A stretch of DNA of 64,000 bases from Flintibacter sp. KGMB00164 (GCF_008727735.1 NZ_CP044227.1:930001-994000), one strand, 5' to 3'. Counted from the first letter of the stretch, positions 33,864 through 42,753 are shown. Made by a program: numbers and translations. The notes: generated from the letters alone by a model not told the origin.

Positions 33864-34709
33864 ATGGCGGCCATTCATATGGACGGCAAGGCCTTGGCGG
33901 CCAAGGTGAAGGAGGAAGTAGCGGCCCAGGTGGCGGGCATGGAGCGCAAGCCCGGCCTGGCTGTGGTGCTGGTGGGAGATAACCCCGCCTCCCGTGTGTA
34001 CGTAAACGGAAAGAAGAAGGACTGCGCCGAGTGCGGCATTTACAGCGAGGAGTATGCTATCCCCGCGGAAACCACCCAGCAGGAGCTGCTGGAACTGGTG
34101 GAGACCCTCAATGGCCGGGAGGACATTGACGGCATCCTGGTCCAGCTGCCTTTGCCCAAGCACCTCAACGAGAAAGAAGTGCTGCTGGCCATCCGTCCCG
34201 ACAAGGATGTGGACTGCTTCCATCCCTTCAATGTGGGGCAGTTGATGATCGGCGAGCAGGGCTTCCAGCCCTGCACCCCTGCGGGCGTCATGCGCATGCT
34301 GAAGGAGTACGGCATTGACCCTGCGGGCAAGCACTGCGTGATCGTGGGCCGCTCCAACATTGTGGGCAAGCCCCAGGCCATGCTGATGCTGCGGGAGAAT
34401 GCCACCGTTACCGTCTGCCACACCAAGACCCCCGACCTGAAGGCGGAGTGCCTGCGGGCGGATATCTTGGTGGCAGCGGCAGGCCGGGTAGGCCTCATCA
34501 CCGGCGACATGGTGAAGGAGGGGGCCGTGGTCGTAGACGTGGCCATGAACCGCAATGAGGCGGGGAAGCTGTGCGGCGATGTGGTCTTTGAGGAAGCTGC
34601 CCAGCGGGCCTCCTACATCACCCCCGTTCCCGGCGGCGTTGGTCCCATGACCCGGGCCATGCTGATGGAGAACACCCTGTACGCGGCGAAACAGCACGGA
34701 AAACAGTAA
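33864..34709 (+). CDS. folD: Bifunctional methylenetetrahydrofolate dehydrogenase / cyclohydrolase
   Basis: A 281-residue FolD interconverting methylene-, methenyl- and 10-formyl-THF. The motifs are VGDNPASRVYVNGKKKDC with catalytic Lys, DGILVQLPLPKH, IVGRSNIVGKPQAMLM and TPVPGGVGPMTRAMLMENT. RBS AGGAGG. It ends the run that begins at ymfF; a strong terminator follows. Confidence 0.97.
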   Translation: MAAIHMDGKALAAKVKEEVAAQVAGMERKPGLAVVLVGDNPASRVYVNGKKKDCAECGIYSEEYAIPAETTQQELLELVETLNGREDIDGILVQLPLPKHLNEKEVLLAIRPDKDVDCFHPFNVGQLMIGEQGFQPCTPAGVMRMLKEYGIDPAGKHCVIVGRSNIVGKPQAMLMLRENATVTVCHTKTPDLKAECLRADILVAAAGRVGLITGDMVKEGAVVVDVAMNRNEAGKLCGDVVFEEAAQRASYITPVPGGVGPMTRAMLMENTLYAAKQHGKQ

Positions 34710-34724
34710 AATACCACCGATTTT

Positions 34725-34756
34725 GCGCCCCTGGCTTTGGCCAGGGGCGCTTTTTT
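34725..34756 (+). terminator. Terminator of folD
   Basis: GCGCCCCTGGC-TTTG-GCCAGGGGCGC stem followed by TTTTTT. Confidence 0.93.
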
Positions 34757-34760
34757 GTTG

Positions 34761-34789
34761 TCATAACTGTGCTCCGGTCCACATAACGT
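34761..34789 (+). promoter_or_regulatory. Candidate sigma-E promoter of the spoIIIA operon
   Basis: TCATAAC (34761-34767), 14-bp spacer, CATAACGT (34782-34789), compared with KMATATT-N14-CATACAHT. The match is partial (5 of 8 in the -10), but spoIIIA is a sigma-E operon in all studied spore-formers. Confidence 0.5.
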
Positions 34790-34820
34790 GTAGGGAACAA
34801 AGCGAAGGCGGTGAGTACCA

Positions 34821-35732
34821 ATGAGAATGGACAACGGTCAGGCCTACCGGCAAGCGTCCCAGGTATTGCCTCTGTCTCTGCGGGGGGAGGCTCTTGATCT
34901 TCCGGAGGACAAGCAGGGCAGAGCGGAGGAGCTTCGTCTGCGAATAGGACATCCCATGACGGCGGTGTTTCCACAGGGAGAACTGCCTCTGGGGACAAAC
35001 CCGGTGACTGGCCGGGATCTGGAGCATTTGCTGGAGCTGGCCAGCCGGGCCTCCGTCCATACGGTGGCTGACCAGCTCCGTCGGGGCTACCTGACTGTAG
35101 AAGGGGGACACCGGGTGGGATTGTGCGGCACACCGGTACTGCGGGACGGCCAGATCCACGGCCTGGGGCGGCTGTCCTCGGCGGCCATCCGGGTGGCTCG
35201 GCAGGTAACCGGAGCGGCGGCGCCGGTAGCACAAAAGCTGCTGGGACAGAGTGGAGCGTTTTGCAGCACCTTGATCCTGGCACCCCCGGGGGCGGGCAAG
35301 ACGACCTTGCTCCGGGATCTCATCCGCATGGTTTCCCACGGAGAGGGGATGGTCCCTCAGCGGGTGGCGGTGGCGGATGAACGGGGGGAAGTGGCCGCCC
35401 TGTGGAACGGAGTGCCTCAGCTGGATGTGGGGGAACGCACCGATGTGCTGGAGGGATGCCTCAAGGCTCAGGCTCTGATGATGCTGCTGCGGGCCATGAA
35501 CCCCCAGGTGCTGGCGGCAGACGAGATCACCGCTCCGGAGGACGTGGCCGCCCTCATTTCCGCGGCGGGGTGTGGAGTGAAGCTGTTGGCTACCGCCCAC
35601 GGAAGTGCCCGGGAGGATCTGGCCCGCCGTCCTCTGTATCGGGAGCTAATGGCGGCCAAGGTGTTTGAGCGGTTGCTCCTGATTGAGACAAAGAACGGGC
35701 GGCGAAGTTACCGGGTGGAGGTGCTGGAGTAG
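34821..35732 (+). CDS. spoIIIAA: Stage III sporulation ATPase SpoIIIAA
   Basis: A 303-residue secretion-type ATPase of the SpoIIIA-SpoIIQ channel that links mother cell and forespore. Walker A is APPGAGKTT (about 154-162), Walker B is ADEIT, and VADERGEVAALWNG is the family tract. It is thought to energise assembly of the channel from the mother cell cytoplasm. First gene of an eight-gene operon with short or overlapping junctions. Confidence 0.95.
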   Translation: MRMDNGQAYRQASQVLPLSLRGEALDLPEDKQGRAEELRLRIGHPMTAVFPQGELPLGTNPVTGRDLEHLLELASRASVHTVADQLRRGYLTVEGGHRVGLCGTPVLRDGQIHGLGRLSSAAIRVARQVTGAAAPVAQKLLGQSGAFCSTLILAPPGAGKTTLLRDLIRMVSHGEGMVPQRVAVADERGEVAALWNGVPQLDVGERTDVLEGCLKAQALMMLLRAMNPQVLAADEITAPEDVAALISAAGCGVKLLATAHGSAREDLARRPLYRELMAAKVFERLLLIETKNGRRSYRVEVLE

Positions 35733-36242
35733 ATGTGGAAGCTGGTGGGAGCGGTGCTGGTGGCAGCGGGCAGCGGCTGGCTGGGACTGAGCGCGGCGGC
35801 GGGGCTGACAAGACGTCTGCGGGCGGTGCAGTCTGTGATTGTGGGGCTGGAGCTCATGGAGCGGGAGCTATGGGAGCGGGGGGCGGCTCTGCCGGAGCTG
35901 ATGGCCGCTCTGGCGCAGAGGTGTTCCCAGCCGGCGGCCGGCTTTTTCCAACGGTGCGCCGAAGGTTGTGCCAGGCTGGACCAGGTTCCTTTTGGGGAGA
36001 GCTGGCGGCAGGCGGTGGACGAACTGGCACTTCTTTCCCTGGATAGTCGGGCTGCTCTGCTGCCTCTGGGGGAAGTGTTAGGCCGGTACGAGGCGGACAG
36101 TCAGCGGCAGGCTCTGGAACACGCCAGGCAGGCCTTGGAGCGGGAGGAGCAGCGCGCTCAGGAGGAGCGGCGGCGTCTGGGCCGGGTCTATCAGGCCTTG
36201 GGATTGTCCGGCGGCGCGTTTCTTGTGATTTTGCTGCTGTAA
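35733..36242 (+). CDS. spoIIIAB: Stage III sporulation protein SpoIIIAB
   Basis: A 169-residue membrane protein resembling GspF of type II secretion. N-terminal hydrophobic segment (about 3-25), a helical central domain, and a C-terminal membrane segment (LGLSGGAFLVILLL). The start ATG follows the spoIIIAA stop directly, so translation is coupled. Confidence 0.92.
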   Translation: MWKLVGAVLVAAGSGWLGLSAAAGLTRRLRAVQSVIVGLELMERELWERGAALPELMAALAQRCSQPAAGFFQRCAEGCARLDQVPFGESWRQAVDELALLSLDSRAALLPLGEVLGRYEADSQRQALEHARQALEREEQRAQEERRRLGRVYQALGLSGGAFLVILLL

Positions 36243-36272
36243 TGGGATAAGATCACGAAAGAGGGCATAGGT

Positions 36273-36467
36273 ATGGATGTGGATATGATCTTTCGAATTG
36301 CCGCCATCGGTATTCTGGTGGCGGTACTCAATCAGGTGCTGAGCCGGGCGGGGCGGGACGAGCAGGCCATGATGACCACCTTGGCGGGGCTGGTGGTGGT
36401 GCTGATGATGGTGGTGCAGGAGATCGCTGATCTGTTTGCCCTGGTCAAAACTCTGTTTCAGCTATGA
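36273..36467 (+). CDS. spoIIIAC: Stage III sporulation protein SpoIIIAC
   Basis: A 64-residue protein with two membrane helices: MIFRIAAIGILVAVLNQVL and MTTLAGLVVVLMMVVQEIADLF. It matches SpoIIIAC in length, with the motif AGRDEQA between the helices. It overlaps spoIIIAD by 4 bases. Confidence 0.93.
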   Translation: MDVDMIFRIAAIGILVAVLNQVLSRAGRDEQAMMTTLAGLVVVLMMVVQEIADLFALVKTLFQL

Positions 36468-36856
36468 TAGAGGTGATGATCAAGGTAGCCGCCGGAGCGG
36501 TGACCGCCGCTGTGTGTGCCACGGTGGTACGCCGGGGCACGCCGGAGCTTGGGTTTTTGCTGGCGCTGGCGGCAGGAATTTGGGTGCTGTGGACGGTGGC
36601 TGACAGCCTGAAGCTGGTGACGGATTGGATGAAATGGCTGTGTGAGCTGGCAGGGCTGGAGGACTGGTTAATTGAGCCAGTCTTTAAAACGGTGGTTCTG
36701 TCCATCCTCACCCGGCTGACCGCAGAGGTGTGCAAAAGCGCGGGGGAGAACGGTGTGGCCGCCTTTGTGGAGACGGCGGGAACCATTTTAGCCCTGGCAG
36801 TCTCTCTGCCTCTGGTGGGAGGAGTACTGAAGATGATGGAGGGGATGCTGATGTGA
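36464..36856 (+). CDS. spoIIIAD: Stage III sporulation protein SpoIIIAD
   Basis: A 130-residue protein with four membrane segments, homologous in part to SpoIIIAC. ARGDRPELGFLLALAAG-like residues (RRGTPELGFLLALAAG) and GENGVAAFVETAGTILALAVSLPL are typical. Starts by ATGA-type overlap with spoIIIAC and overlaps spoIIIAE at GTGA. Confidence 0.92.
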   Translation: MIEVMIKVAAGAVTAAVCATVVRRGTPELGFLLALAAGIWVLWTVADSLKLVTDWMKWLCELAGLEDWLIEPVFKTVVLSILTRLTAEVCKSAGENGVAAFVETAGTILALAVSLPLVGGVLKMMEGMLM

Positions 36857-37917
36857 AGGCGCGGATCTTGGCTTTGTTGGTACTGCTGCCTCTGACCGTG
36901 CTTCCGGTATGCGGCGTGGATCTCTCCTTTTCTCAGGCCGACCAGGTACTGGAGAGCGCCCAGGATTATGGCGTGTCCACGGACGGAGGACTGGGCCAGG
37001 GGGTACAGAATCTGCTGGAAGCGGCAGTGGATCAGTTGGGTGGATTGCTGCGCCACAGTCTGGGCACTGCATTGAAGCTGCTGGCGGTGGTACTACTGTG
37101 CGGCCTGGCGCAGGGGCTGGAAGAGGACAAGCCTGTGGGACTGGGAGCGGTGGAACTGGCGGGAGCGCTGGCTATCACCGCTCTGACGGTGAGTGATATG
37201 ACAACCATGGTGGGATTGGGGCGGGAAACTATCTCCAAGATGGGGGACTTTGCTGACCTCATTCTCCCCGCCATGGCTACGCTCACCGCCGCCACCGGCT
37301 CGGTGACTGGGGCGGCCGTGCGACAGGGGGTGACGGTCCTCTTCTCCGACCTGCTCATCACTGCCGTGGACAGCCTCTTGGTGCCGTTGGTGTACGCCTA
37401 CATCGCTCTGTCCTGTGCCCAGGCCGCGTTGGGCAACGGGGGTCTGGGTAAGCTGGCGGGGCTGGTGCGCGGGACGGCGGTCTTTTTCCTCACCGCCATG
37501 CTGTTGGCCTTTACTGGTTATCTCACCGCCAGCGGGGCCATCGCCGGGTCGGTAGACGCGGCGGTGGTAAAGACCGCCCGCATGACCATCTCCCGGGCGG
37601 TGCCTGTGGTGGGAGGTATCCTCTCTGATGCGGCGGAAAGCGCTCTGGCCAGCACCAGTGTACTGCGGGGGACGGTGGGCGTGGCAGGGATGCTGGTGGT
37701 GCTGGCCATCTGCCTGACTCCATTTTTGCAGCTGGCCCTCCACTACTTGGCCTATAAGCTGGCTGCCGCCCTGGCTGGGACAGTGGATCACTCCCGGTTG
37801 GGCGCTCTGATGGACAGCATCGGCGGGGCCTTTGGTTTGCTGCTGGGCATGACGGGCAGCTGTGCCCTCATGTTGCTTTTGAGCATTGTGTCCGCCGTCT
37901 CGGCGGTAGCGCCATGA
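36853..37917 (+). CDS. spoIIIAE: Stage III sporulation protein SpoIIIAE
   Basis: A 354-residue polytopic membrane protein with a signal peptide (KARILALLVLLPLTVLPVCG) and about seven membrane segments, including the conserved GRETISKMGDFADLILPAM. I place the start at GTG 36853, overlapping the spoIIIAD stop, because the frame upstream lies inside spoIIIAD and lacks a signal peptide. Confidence 0.93.
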   Translation: MKARILALLVLLPLTVLPVCGVDLSFSQADQVLESAQDYGVSTDGGLGQGVQNLLEAAVDQLGGLLRHSLGTALKLLAVVLLCGLAQGLEEDKPVGLGAVELAGALAITALTVSDMTTMVGLGRETISKMGDFADLILPAMATLTAATGSVTGAAVRQGVTVLFSDLLITAVDSLLVPLVYAYIALSCAQAALGNGGLGKLAGLVRGTAVFFLTAMLLAFTGYLTASGAIAGSVDAAVVKTARMTISRAVPVVGGILSDAAESALASTSVLRGTVGVAGMLVVLAICLTPFLQLALHYLAYKLAAALAGTVDHSRLGALMDSIGGAFGLLLGMTGSCALMLLLSIVSAVSAVAP

Positions 37918-38405
37918 TAGGGGCGCTGCGCGAGTGGCTGCTGTCGGTGACGGCGGCGGCCATCCTGTGTGCCCTGGCCCAGGGGCTGATCCCGCCTGGA
38001 CCGGTGCGCCGGGTGGGGCGGCTGACAGCGGGGCTGGTGATGGCGGCGGCCTTGCTTTCTCCTCTGGCCAGTCTGAAGGGTGTGGAGCCGGAAGAATGGT
38101 TGGAGAGCTGGCAGCCTCAGGAGGAGGTACAAGAGCTGGAGCAGCAGCGGGATGAGACGATGAAAACCATCATAGAAGAGGAATGCAGTGCATATATTGT
38201 GGACAAGGCGGCCCAGTTGGGGGCAGAGTGTCAGGTGGAAGTGCTGTGTGCCCCGGAGGGGGACGGGGCATTTCTTCCCTGGCAGGTCACCGTGACAGGG
38301 GATTTGACCTCCGTGCAGCGGGAACAGCTCACCCAGCAGATCCAGGAGGATCTGGGGGTGCCGCCGGAGCGCCAGCAGTATGGAACAAAGGAGGAATCAC
38401 CGTGA
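37914..38405 (+). CDS. spoIIIAF: Stage III sporulation protein SpoIIIAF
   Basis: A 163-residue protein with two N-terminal membrane segments (about 5-23 and 31-53) and a ring-building-motif-like exported domain (about 85-160). Starts by ATGA overlap with spoIIIAE. Confidence 0.9.
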   Translation: MIGALREWLLSVTAAAILCALAQGLIPPGPVRRVGRLTAGLVMAAALLSPLASLKGVEPEEWLESWQPQEEVQELEQQRDETMKTIIEEECSAYIVDKAAQLGAECQVEVLCAPEGDGAFLPWQVTVTGDLTSVQREQLTQQIQEDLGVPPERQQYGTKEESP

Positions 38406-38911
38406 AATTTCAATGGCCCCCAGGGCTGTCTGTCTGGAAGAAGGGGCTGGAGCGGTATGGCTATGTCCTTTTGGTGGTGGCAGTTGGAATCGTCCTGCTG
38501 CTATGGCCTCAGGGAGGAGAAAAAACGGAGTCCGCGACCCAGGAGACGGTCCAGGAGGAATTTGATCTGGAGGCGTTTGAAGAGAAGCTGGCCCATACCA
38601 TCTCCCAAATCCAGGGAGCCGGAGAGGCCCAGGTGGTATTGTCCTTGCAGAGCAGCAGCCGCCAGGTGTTGGCCCAGAACAAGGAACAGGGAAGCCAGGG
38701 CGACAGCAGCACAACCACCGTGACGGTGGGCCGGGGGTCGGGCAGTCAGGATGTAGTACCCCTCCAGACGGTGGCTCCCCAGTTCCGAGGGGCACTGGTG
38801 GTATGTCCCGGCGGGGATGATCCCCAGGTGCGCCTGGCGGTGATGGAGGCGGTCTCCGCCGTCACCGGGCTGGGCAGCAATCATATTTCCGTATGCAAAA
38901 GCGCGGCCTGA
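38402..38911 (+). CDS. spoIIIAG: Stage III sporulation protein SpoIIIAG
   Basis: A 169-residue channel ring protein: one membrane segment (about 19-37) then an exported ring-building domain with EKLAHTISQIQGAGEAQVVLSL and PQFRGALVVCPGGDDPQVRLAVMEAVSAVTGLG. It starts with GTG 38402 overlapping the spoIIIAF stop. Confidence 0.92.
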   Translation: MKFQWPPGLSVWKKGLERYGYVLLVVAVGIVLLLWPQGGEKTESATQETVQEEFDLEAFEEKLAHTISQIQGAGEAQVVLSLQSSSRQVLAQNKEQGSQGDSSTTTVTVGRGSGSQDVVPLQTVAPQFRGALVVCPGGDDPQVRLAVMEAVSAVTGLGSNHISVCKSAA

Positions 38912-38948
38912 GGCCGAAACTTTGAAATGAATAGGGAGGAAGTCAGCA

Positions 38949-39581
38949 ATGAAAACAGGGAACAAGAAGGGCATGTCCCAGCTTTGGAAGCGCAACGCGG
39001 TGGTAGCGGTGATCGCCGTGTTCGTGTGTGCGGCAGTGTACTTAAACTGGAGCTATGAGCAGGAGGCAGGCAAAACGCTGGGAGAGTCCACCATGGTGGG
39101 GAACGAGGACCCGCTGGTGTCCGGCAGCTCCAGCGCAGACAACTCCAGCTCGTCCCAGCAGGACAACGCTGCCCAGCAGGGGGACCAGAGCGGCACCGAC
39201 GGTCAGCAGACCGGTGCAGAGGGCGGCGATGACTACTTTGCCAATGCACGGCTCAACCGCCAGCAGTCTCGGGACAGTGCCCTGAGCCTGCTTCAGGATG
39301 CCGCCGCCCGGGAGGATGCGGATCAGACCCTGCGGGATGAGGCCAATCAGAGCATCCAGACCATGGCCGATTACACCGTTACCGAGGCCCAAATCGAAAA
39401 CATGATCGTTGCCAAGGGGTATACCGACTGTGTGGCCTTTATTGGGGAAAACTCTCTGAGCCTGGCAGTCGCTGCGCCCGAAGGGGGACTCACCGACGCG
39501 GATACCGCACGTATCCTGGATGTGGTCAGCCAGAATGCCGGTTTTACTGCCGACCAGGTGACCATCATCGAGGTGGAGTGA
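38949..39581 (+). CDS. spoIIIAH: Stage III sporulation protein SpoIIIAH
   Basis: A 210-residue channel protein that pairs with SpoIIQ across the intermembrane space. One N-terminal membrane segment (about 17-35), a low-complexity Ser/Gln linker (SGSSSADNSSSSQQDNAAQQ) of about 60 residues, and a C-terminal ring-building domain. GGGAGGAAG precedes the ATG. Last gene of the operon. Confidence 0.93.
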   Translation: MKTGNKKGMSQLWKRNAVVAVIAVFVCAAVYLNWSYEQEAGKTLGESTMVGNEDPLVSGSSSADNSSSSQQDNAAQQGDQSGTDGQQTGAEGGDDYFANARLNRQQSRDSALSLLQDAAAREDADQTLRDEANQSIQTMADYTVTEAQIENMIVAKGYTDCVAFIGENSLSLAVAAPEGGLTDADTARILDVVSQNAGFTADQVTIIEVE

Positions 39582-39604
39582 GGGCTAGAAATTTTAGGTT
39601 TTGG

Positions 39605-39633
39605 TTGTCAAAGACGCTCCGGCGTGGTACAAT
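39605..39633 (+). promoter_or_regulatory. Sigma-A promoter of the Asp23 gene
   Basis: TTGTCA (39605-39610), 17-bp spacer, TACAAT (39628-39633) with TGG before the -10. Confidence 0.75.
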
Positions 39634-39682
39634 AACACCAAGTATCCTGGAAGAACTGTAACGTGAAGGAGCGTGACCATCC

Positions 39683-40057
39683 GTGAGCGAGAATAAGGAG
39701 TATGTCTCCCGCTCTGACGAGCTGGGCAATATCCATATTTCCGAAGAAGTGCTGGCTGGTATTGCCGCCGCCGCCGCCCTGGAGGTGGAGGGAGTCAGCG
39801 GCCTGGCCGCCAATTTGGGCAGCGATATTGCCGAACTGCTGGGAAAGAAGACCCTGGCCAAGGGCGTGCATGTGCAGATGGAAGATGAGAAGGTGACGGT
39901 GGATCTGTCCATTCTCATGTCCTACGGCAACACCATCCCCGAGGTGGGCAAGGCGGTGCAGGACGGCGTAAAGAACGCGGTGGAGTCCATGACCGGCCTG
40001 GAGATTGCCGCTGTCAATGTGAATGTGGGCGGAATTACCTTCCCGGTGAAGGCGTAA
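39683..40057 (+). CDS. Asp23/Gls24 family envelope stress protein
   Basis: A 124-residue Asp23-family protein: GNIHISEEVLAGIAAAAALEVEGVSG, the long valine-rich middle, and VNVNVGGITFP at the end. Members sit at the membrane or bind partners such as AmaP. It starts with GTG after GAAGGAGCGTG. In related genomes this gene usually leads a cell-division/nusB cluster following spoIIIAH; here nusB does not follow. Confidence 0.92.
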   Translation: MSENKEYVSRSDELGNIHISEEVLAGIAAAAALEVEGVSGLAANLGSDIAELLGKKTLAKGVHVQMEDEKVTVDLSILMSYGNTIPEVGKAVQDGVKNAVESMTGLEIAAVNVNVGGITFPVKA

Positions 40058-40074
40058 TACACACAAGCAACCAC

Positions 40075-40111
40075 AAGGCGTGCCTGGATACAAAAACCGG
40101 GCACGCCTTTT
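40075..40111 (+). terminator. Weak terminator after the Asp23 gene
   Basis: AAGGCGTGCC / GGCACGCCTT stem with a CTGGATACAAAAACC-type loop, ending in only TTTT. Confidence 0.5.
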
Positions 40112-40153
40112 GCTGTGCTGCAGAGATACAAGGGCGAAACGGAGGAGAAAGCC

Positions 40154-41761
40154 ATGTTGGCTAAATTCAAACAAATGCCGCTGGAGAGACAGCTGTTTAT
40201 CAGCTTTGTCAGCGTCTCATCCATTTTGCTGCTTGTGACCATGGGGATCATGCTGTATGTGGATATCACCCGGCAGCTGAGGAGCATGGATGACACCATC
40301 CGCAGCAGCGCCGCCTATATTGCACAGCTGGAAGCGGTGGAGGACATGCTGGAACGGGGGTATCCGGACCCAGCTGTTTCCCGGCAGCTGGACAGTCTGA
40401 GCGAGAACGTGAAGGATCTGAACGTGATCGTCATCTACAACACCAGCGGCCTGCGCTTTTATCACACCGACCGCCAGCAGAGCGGCGAGACCTTCGTGGA
40501 AGGGGAGGAGGTGCCCATCCTGGAGGGCAGCGAACCCTATATCACCACCGGATACAGCACCTATGGATCTCAGCGCCGGGCTTTCCACGCGGTGGAAAAT
40601 GACCAGGGGGAGATCATCGGCTTTGTGATGACCTCTATCTTTACCTCCGATATCTGGGAGCAGAACCGGGTGATCGTGATTTACGCCCTGGTGATCCTGG
40701 GCGTGGTGCTGCTGCTGGGTGTGGGGCTGTCCCGGGGGATCGTAGCGTTGTTGCGGGGGTCCCTGAAAGGACACCATCCCACCGAACTGCTGGAACTCTA
40801 TCTCAAGCAGGAAGATGTGCTCAACGCCATTGAGGATGGACTGGTGGCCACCGACCGGGAGGGAACGATCATCTTTTCCAATCAGGCTGCCCAGCGCCTT
40901 CTGGGCGCTTCCCAGGGGGAACTGGAGGGGCGGCAGCTGGAGGAGGTTTTCCCGGAAAGTGCTTGTGTCCAGGCGGCCAGCACCGGACAGACGTTCCACA
41001 ACCGTTCCTGCGTGATTGGAGAACGGCAGGTACTGGCCAGCGAAGTGCCCATTCGGGGAGAAGAGGGACTGGACGGCGTGCTGAGTGTGCTGCATGATAA
41101 GACGGAGATGATGCGGCTGTCCGATCAGCTGTCGGGCACCCGGAATATGCTTGACACCCTGCGCTTTTTTAACCATGAGTTTATGAATAAGCTCCACGTC
41201 ATCCTGGGGTATCTCCAGACGGGAGAGACCGGAAAGGCCATCTCCTTCATCGTCAACAGCGGCCTTGTTTCCAGTCAGGCCATTCGGGAGACCGCCGACT
41301 GCATCCGTGCCTCCCGGCTGTGCGCCCTGGTGATCGGCAAAATGATGCACGCAGCGGAACTAGGGATCCGCCTGACGGTAGCGCCTGACAGCAGCTGCCG
41401 ACCAGAAGATCTGCTGCTGGAGGAGCAGGACTGCATCACCGTGGTGGGCAATCTGCTGGAGAATGCCATTGAGGAATTGGCAAAGGAAGATGGTGAGCTG
41501 CTGGAGATCAAGCTGGGGCTATACTGCCGCCCGGACTGCAACATCATTGTCTGTGAGGATACGGGCCGGGGAATTGACCCGGCGGTGCGGGAGCACATCT
41601 TTGGAAAAGGAGTCTCCACCAAAGGAGAGGGCCGGGGCCTGGGCCTGCCCCTGGTGCAGCAGATTGTAGAGAGCCACAACGGTACCATCGACATTGTGAC
41701 TGAGGCGGGGGCAGGCAGCTGCTTTACCCTGACCTTTACCAGACAGGAGGGAGCAGTATGA
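40154..41761 (+). CDS. CitA/DcuS-type sensor histidine kinase
   Basis: A 535-residue membrane kinase. TM1 at about 14-36, an extracytoplasmic PAS-like (sCache) sensor at 37-170, TM2 at about 172-193, a cytosolic PAS domain (220-310) and a Spo0B-like dimerisation helix with the phospho-acceptor in FFNHEFMNKLH (His341). The ATPase shows the N box NLLENAIEE (433-441), DTGRGI and GEGRGLGL. CitA/DcuS kinases sense di- and tricarboxylates or related anions and normally control a transporter beside them; here that is the GltS-type symporter. Overlaps its response regulator gene by 4 bases. GGAGGAGAAA precedes the ATG. Confidence 0.92.
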   Translation: MLAKFKQMPLERQLFISFVSVSSILLLVTMGIMLYVDITRQLRSMDDTIRSSAAYIAQLEAVEDMLERGYPDPAVSRQLDSLSENVKDLNVIVIYNTSGLRFYHTDRQQSGETFVEGEEVPILEGSEPYITTGYSTYGSQRRAFHAVENDQGEIIGFVMTSIFTSDIWEQNRVIVIYALVILGVVLLLGVGLSRGIVALLRGSLKGHHPTELLELYLKQEDVLNAIEDGLVATDREGTIIFSNQAAQRLLGASQGELEGRQLEEVFPESACVQAASTGQTFHNRSCVIGERQVLASEVPIRGEEGLDGVLSVLHDKTEMMRLSDQLSGTRNMLDTLRFFNHEFMNKLHVILGYLQTGETGKAISFIVNSGLVSSQAIRETADCIRASRLCALVIGKMMHAAELGIRLTVAPDSSCRPEDLLLEEQDCITVVGNLLENAIEELAKEDGELLEIKLGLYCRPDCNIIVCEDTGRGIDPAVREHIFGKGVSTKGEGRGLGLPLVQQIVESHNGTIDIVTEAGAGSCFTLTFTRQEGAV

Positions 41762-42468
41762 CCTATCGGGTGCTGATTTTAGAGGACGACCCCATGGTGG
41801 CGGCCATTGACCGGCAGTATGTGGAGAGCGATCGCCATTTTCAGGTGGTGCAGGTGTGCAAGAGCGGAGGACAGGCCTTGGAGTATTTGGCACACCAGGA
41901 CGTGGAGCTGATCGTGCTGGACTACTACACCCCGGAGATGAACGGGCAGGAGTTTTTGGATCACCTGCATGCCATGGGGCGGGCTCCGGCGGTGATCATG
42001 GTCACCTCGGCCAGCGATACAGATATTGTGCGCTCTCTGCTCAGCCGGGGAGTGCAGGATTATCTGGTCAAGCCCTTTGAGTTTGCCCGGTTCCGGCAGG
42101 CGCTGGACAAGTTCCTTCAGCGGCAGAAGCTGCTGTCCAACTCAGGGGGAATGGATCAAAGGGCCATTGACCAGCTGCTGCAGTCCCAGGACGGAGAGGA
42201 AAGCGCGCCTCAGCTGAGCAAAGGACTCAATGGAGCCACTTTGCGTTTGATTCAGGACTTCCTGGCCCGCAGTCAGGGACAGGCCCTTACCAGCGAGGAG
42301 ATCGCCGAACAGGTGCATTTGTCCCGGATCACCATTCGCCGTTATGTCAACTATATGGTGGAAACCGGGGAGTTGGTCAGCTCTATCGACTACCAGACCG
42401 GAGGCCGTCCCTCCATCCGCTACCGCTACACCGGAAACTTTGGTGCAGCGGGAAAGGGATCTACATAA
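41758..42468 (+). CDS. CitB/DcuR-type response regulator
   Basis: A 236-residue regulator. Receiver domain 1-120 with phospho-acceptor Asp55 (LIVLDYYTPEMNG) and Lys105. A C-terminal helix-turn-helix at about 165-230 (SEEIAEQVHLSRITIRRYVNYM, then GGRPSIRYRY) is typical of the CitB group. It most likely activates the gltS gene 285 bases downstream and perhaps the TAXI gene beyond. Confidence 0.92.
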   Translation: MTYRVLILEDDPMVAAIDRQYVESDRHFQVVQVCKSGGQALEYLAHQDVELIVLDYYTPEMNGQEFLDHLHAMGRAPAVIMVTSASDTDIVRSLLSRGVQDYLVKPFEFARFRQALDKFLQRQKLLSNSGGMDQRAIDQLLQSQDGEESAPQLSKGLNGATLRLIQDFLARSQGQALTSEEIAEQVHLSRITIRRYVNYMVETGELVSSIDYQTGGRPSIRYRYTGNFGAAGKGST

Positions 42469-42558
42469 GGAACAAAAAGCTGCGTTCAAATTTGTACATT
42501 TCTTCTGAAAAAGGCGTAAATAGCGAAAATCTCATACAGATATGCACACAGATTGCCC

Positions 42559-42607
42559 GTAACAAAAGATCCGTTTGTGGATGTCCCACAAGCGGATCTT
42601 TTGTTAC
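42559..42607 (+). terminator. Long hairpin between the two-component system and gltS
   Basis: Arms of 22 bases (42559-42580 and 42586-42607), GTAACAAAAGATCCG... and its complement with one G-T pair, around a 5-base loop. The descending arm holds CTTTTGTTAC then TTTACTT. It probably ends the citAB-like transcript, and is unusually long for a terminator. Confidence 0.6.
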
Positions 42608-42641
42608 TTTACTTACAAAAGGTCTTCAATACGTACTTAAA

Positions 42642-42670
42642 TTGACTTTCTCTACTGAATTTTTTAAACT
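42642..42670 (+). promoter_or_regulatory. Sigma-A promoter of gltS
   Basis: TTGACT (42642-42647), 17-bp spacer, TAAACT (42665-42670). The leader has an imperfect hairpin CCGCACGCT / AGCG-TG-TGCGG (about 42685-42730). Confidence 0.6.
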
Positions 42671-42753
42671 TTTTGTTAAGAAAACCGCACGCTGTCTATC
42701 ACGGCGAGAGGGAGCCGGAGCGTGTGCGGAGAGAGAAACAAGGAGGTATTTTT

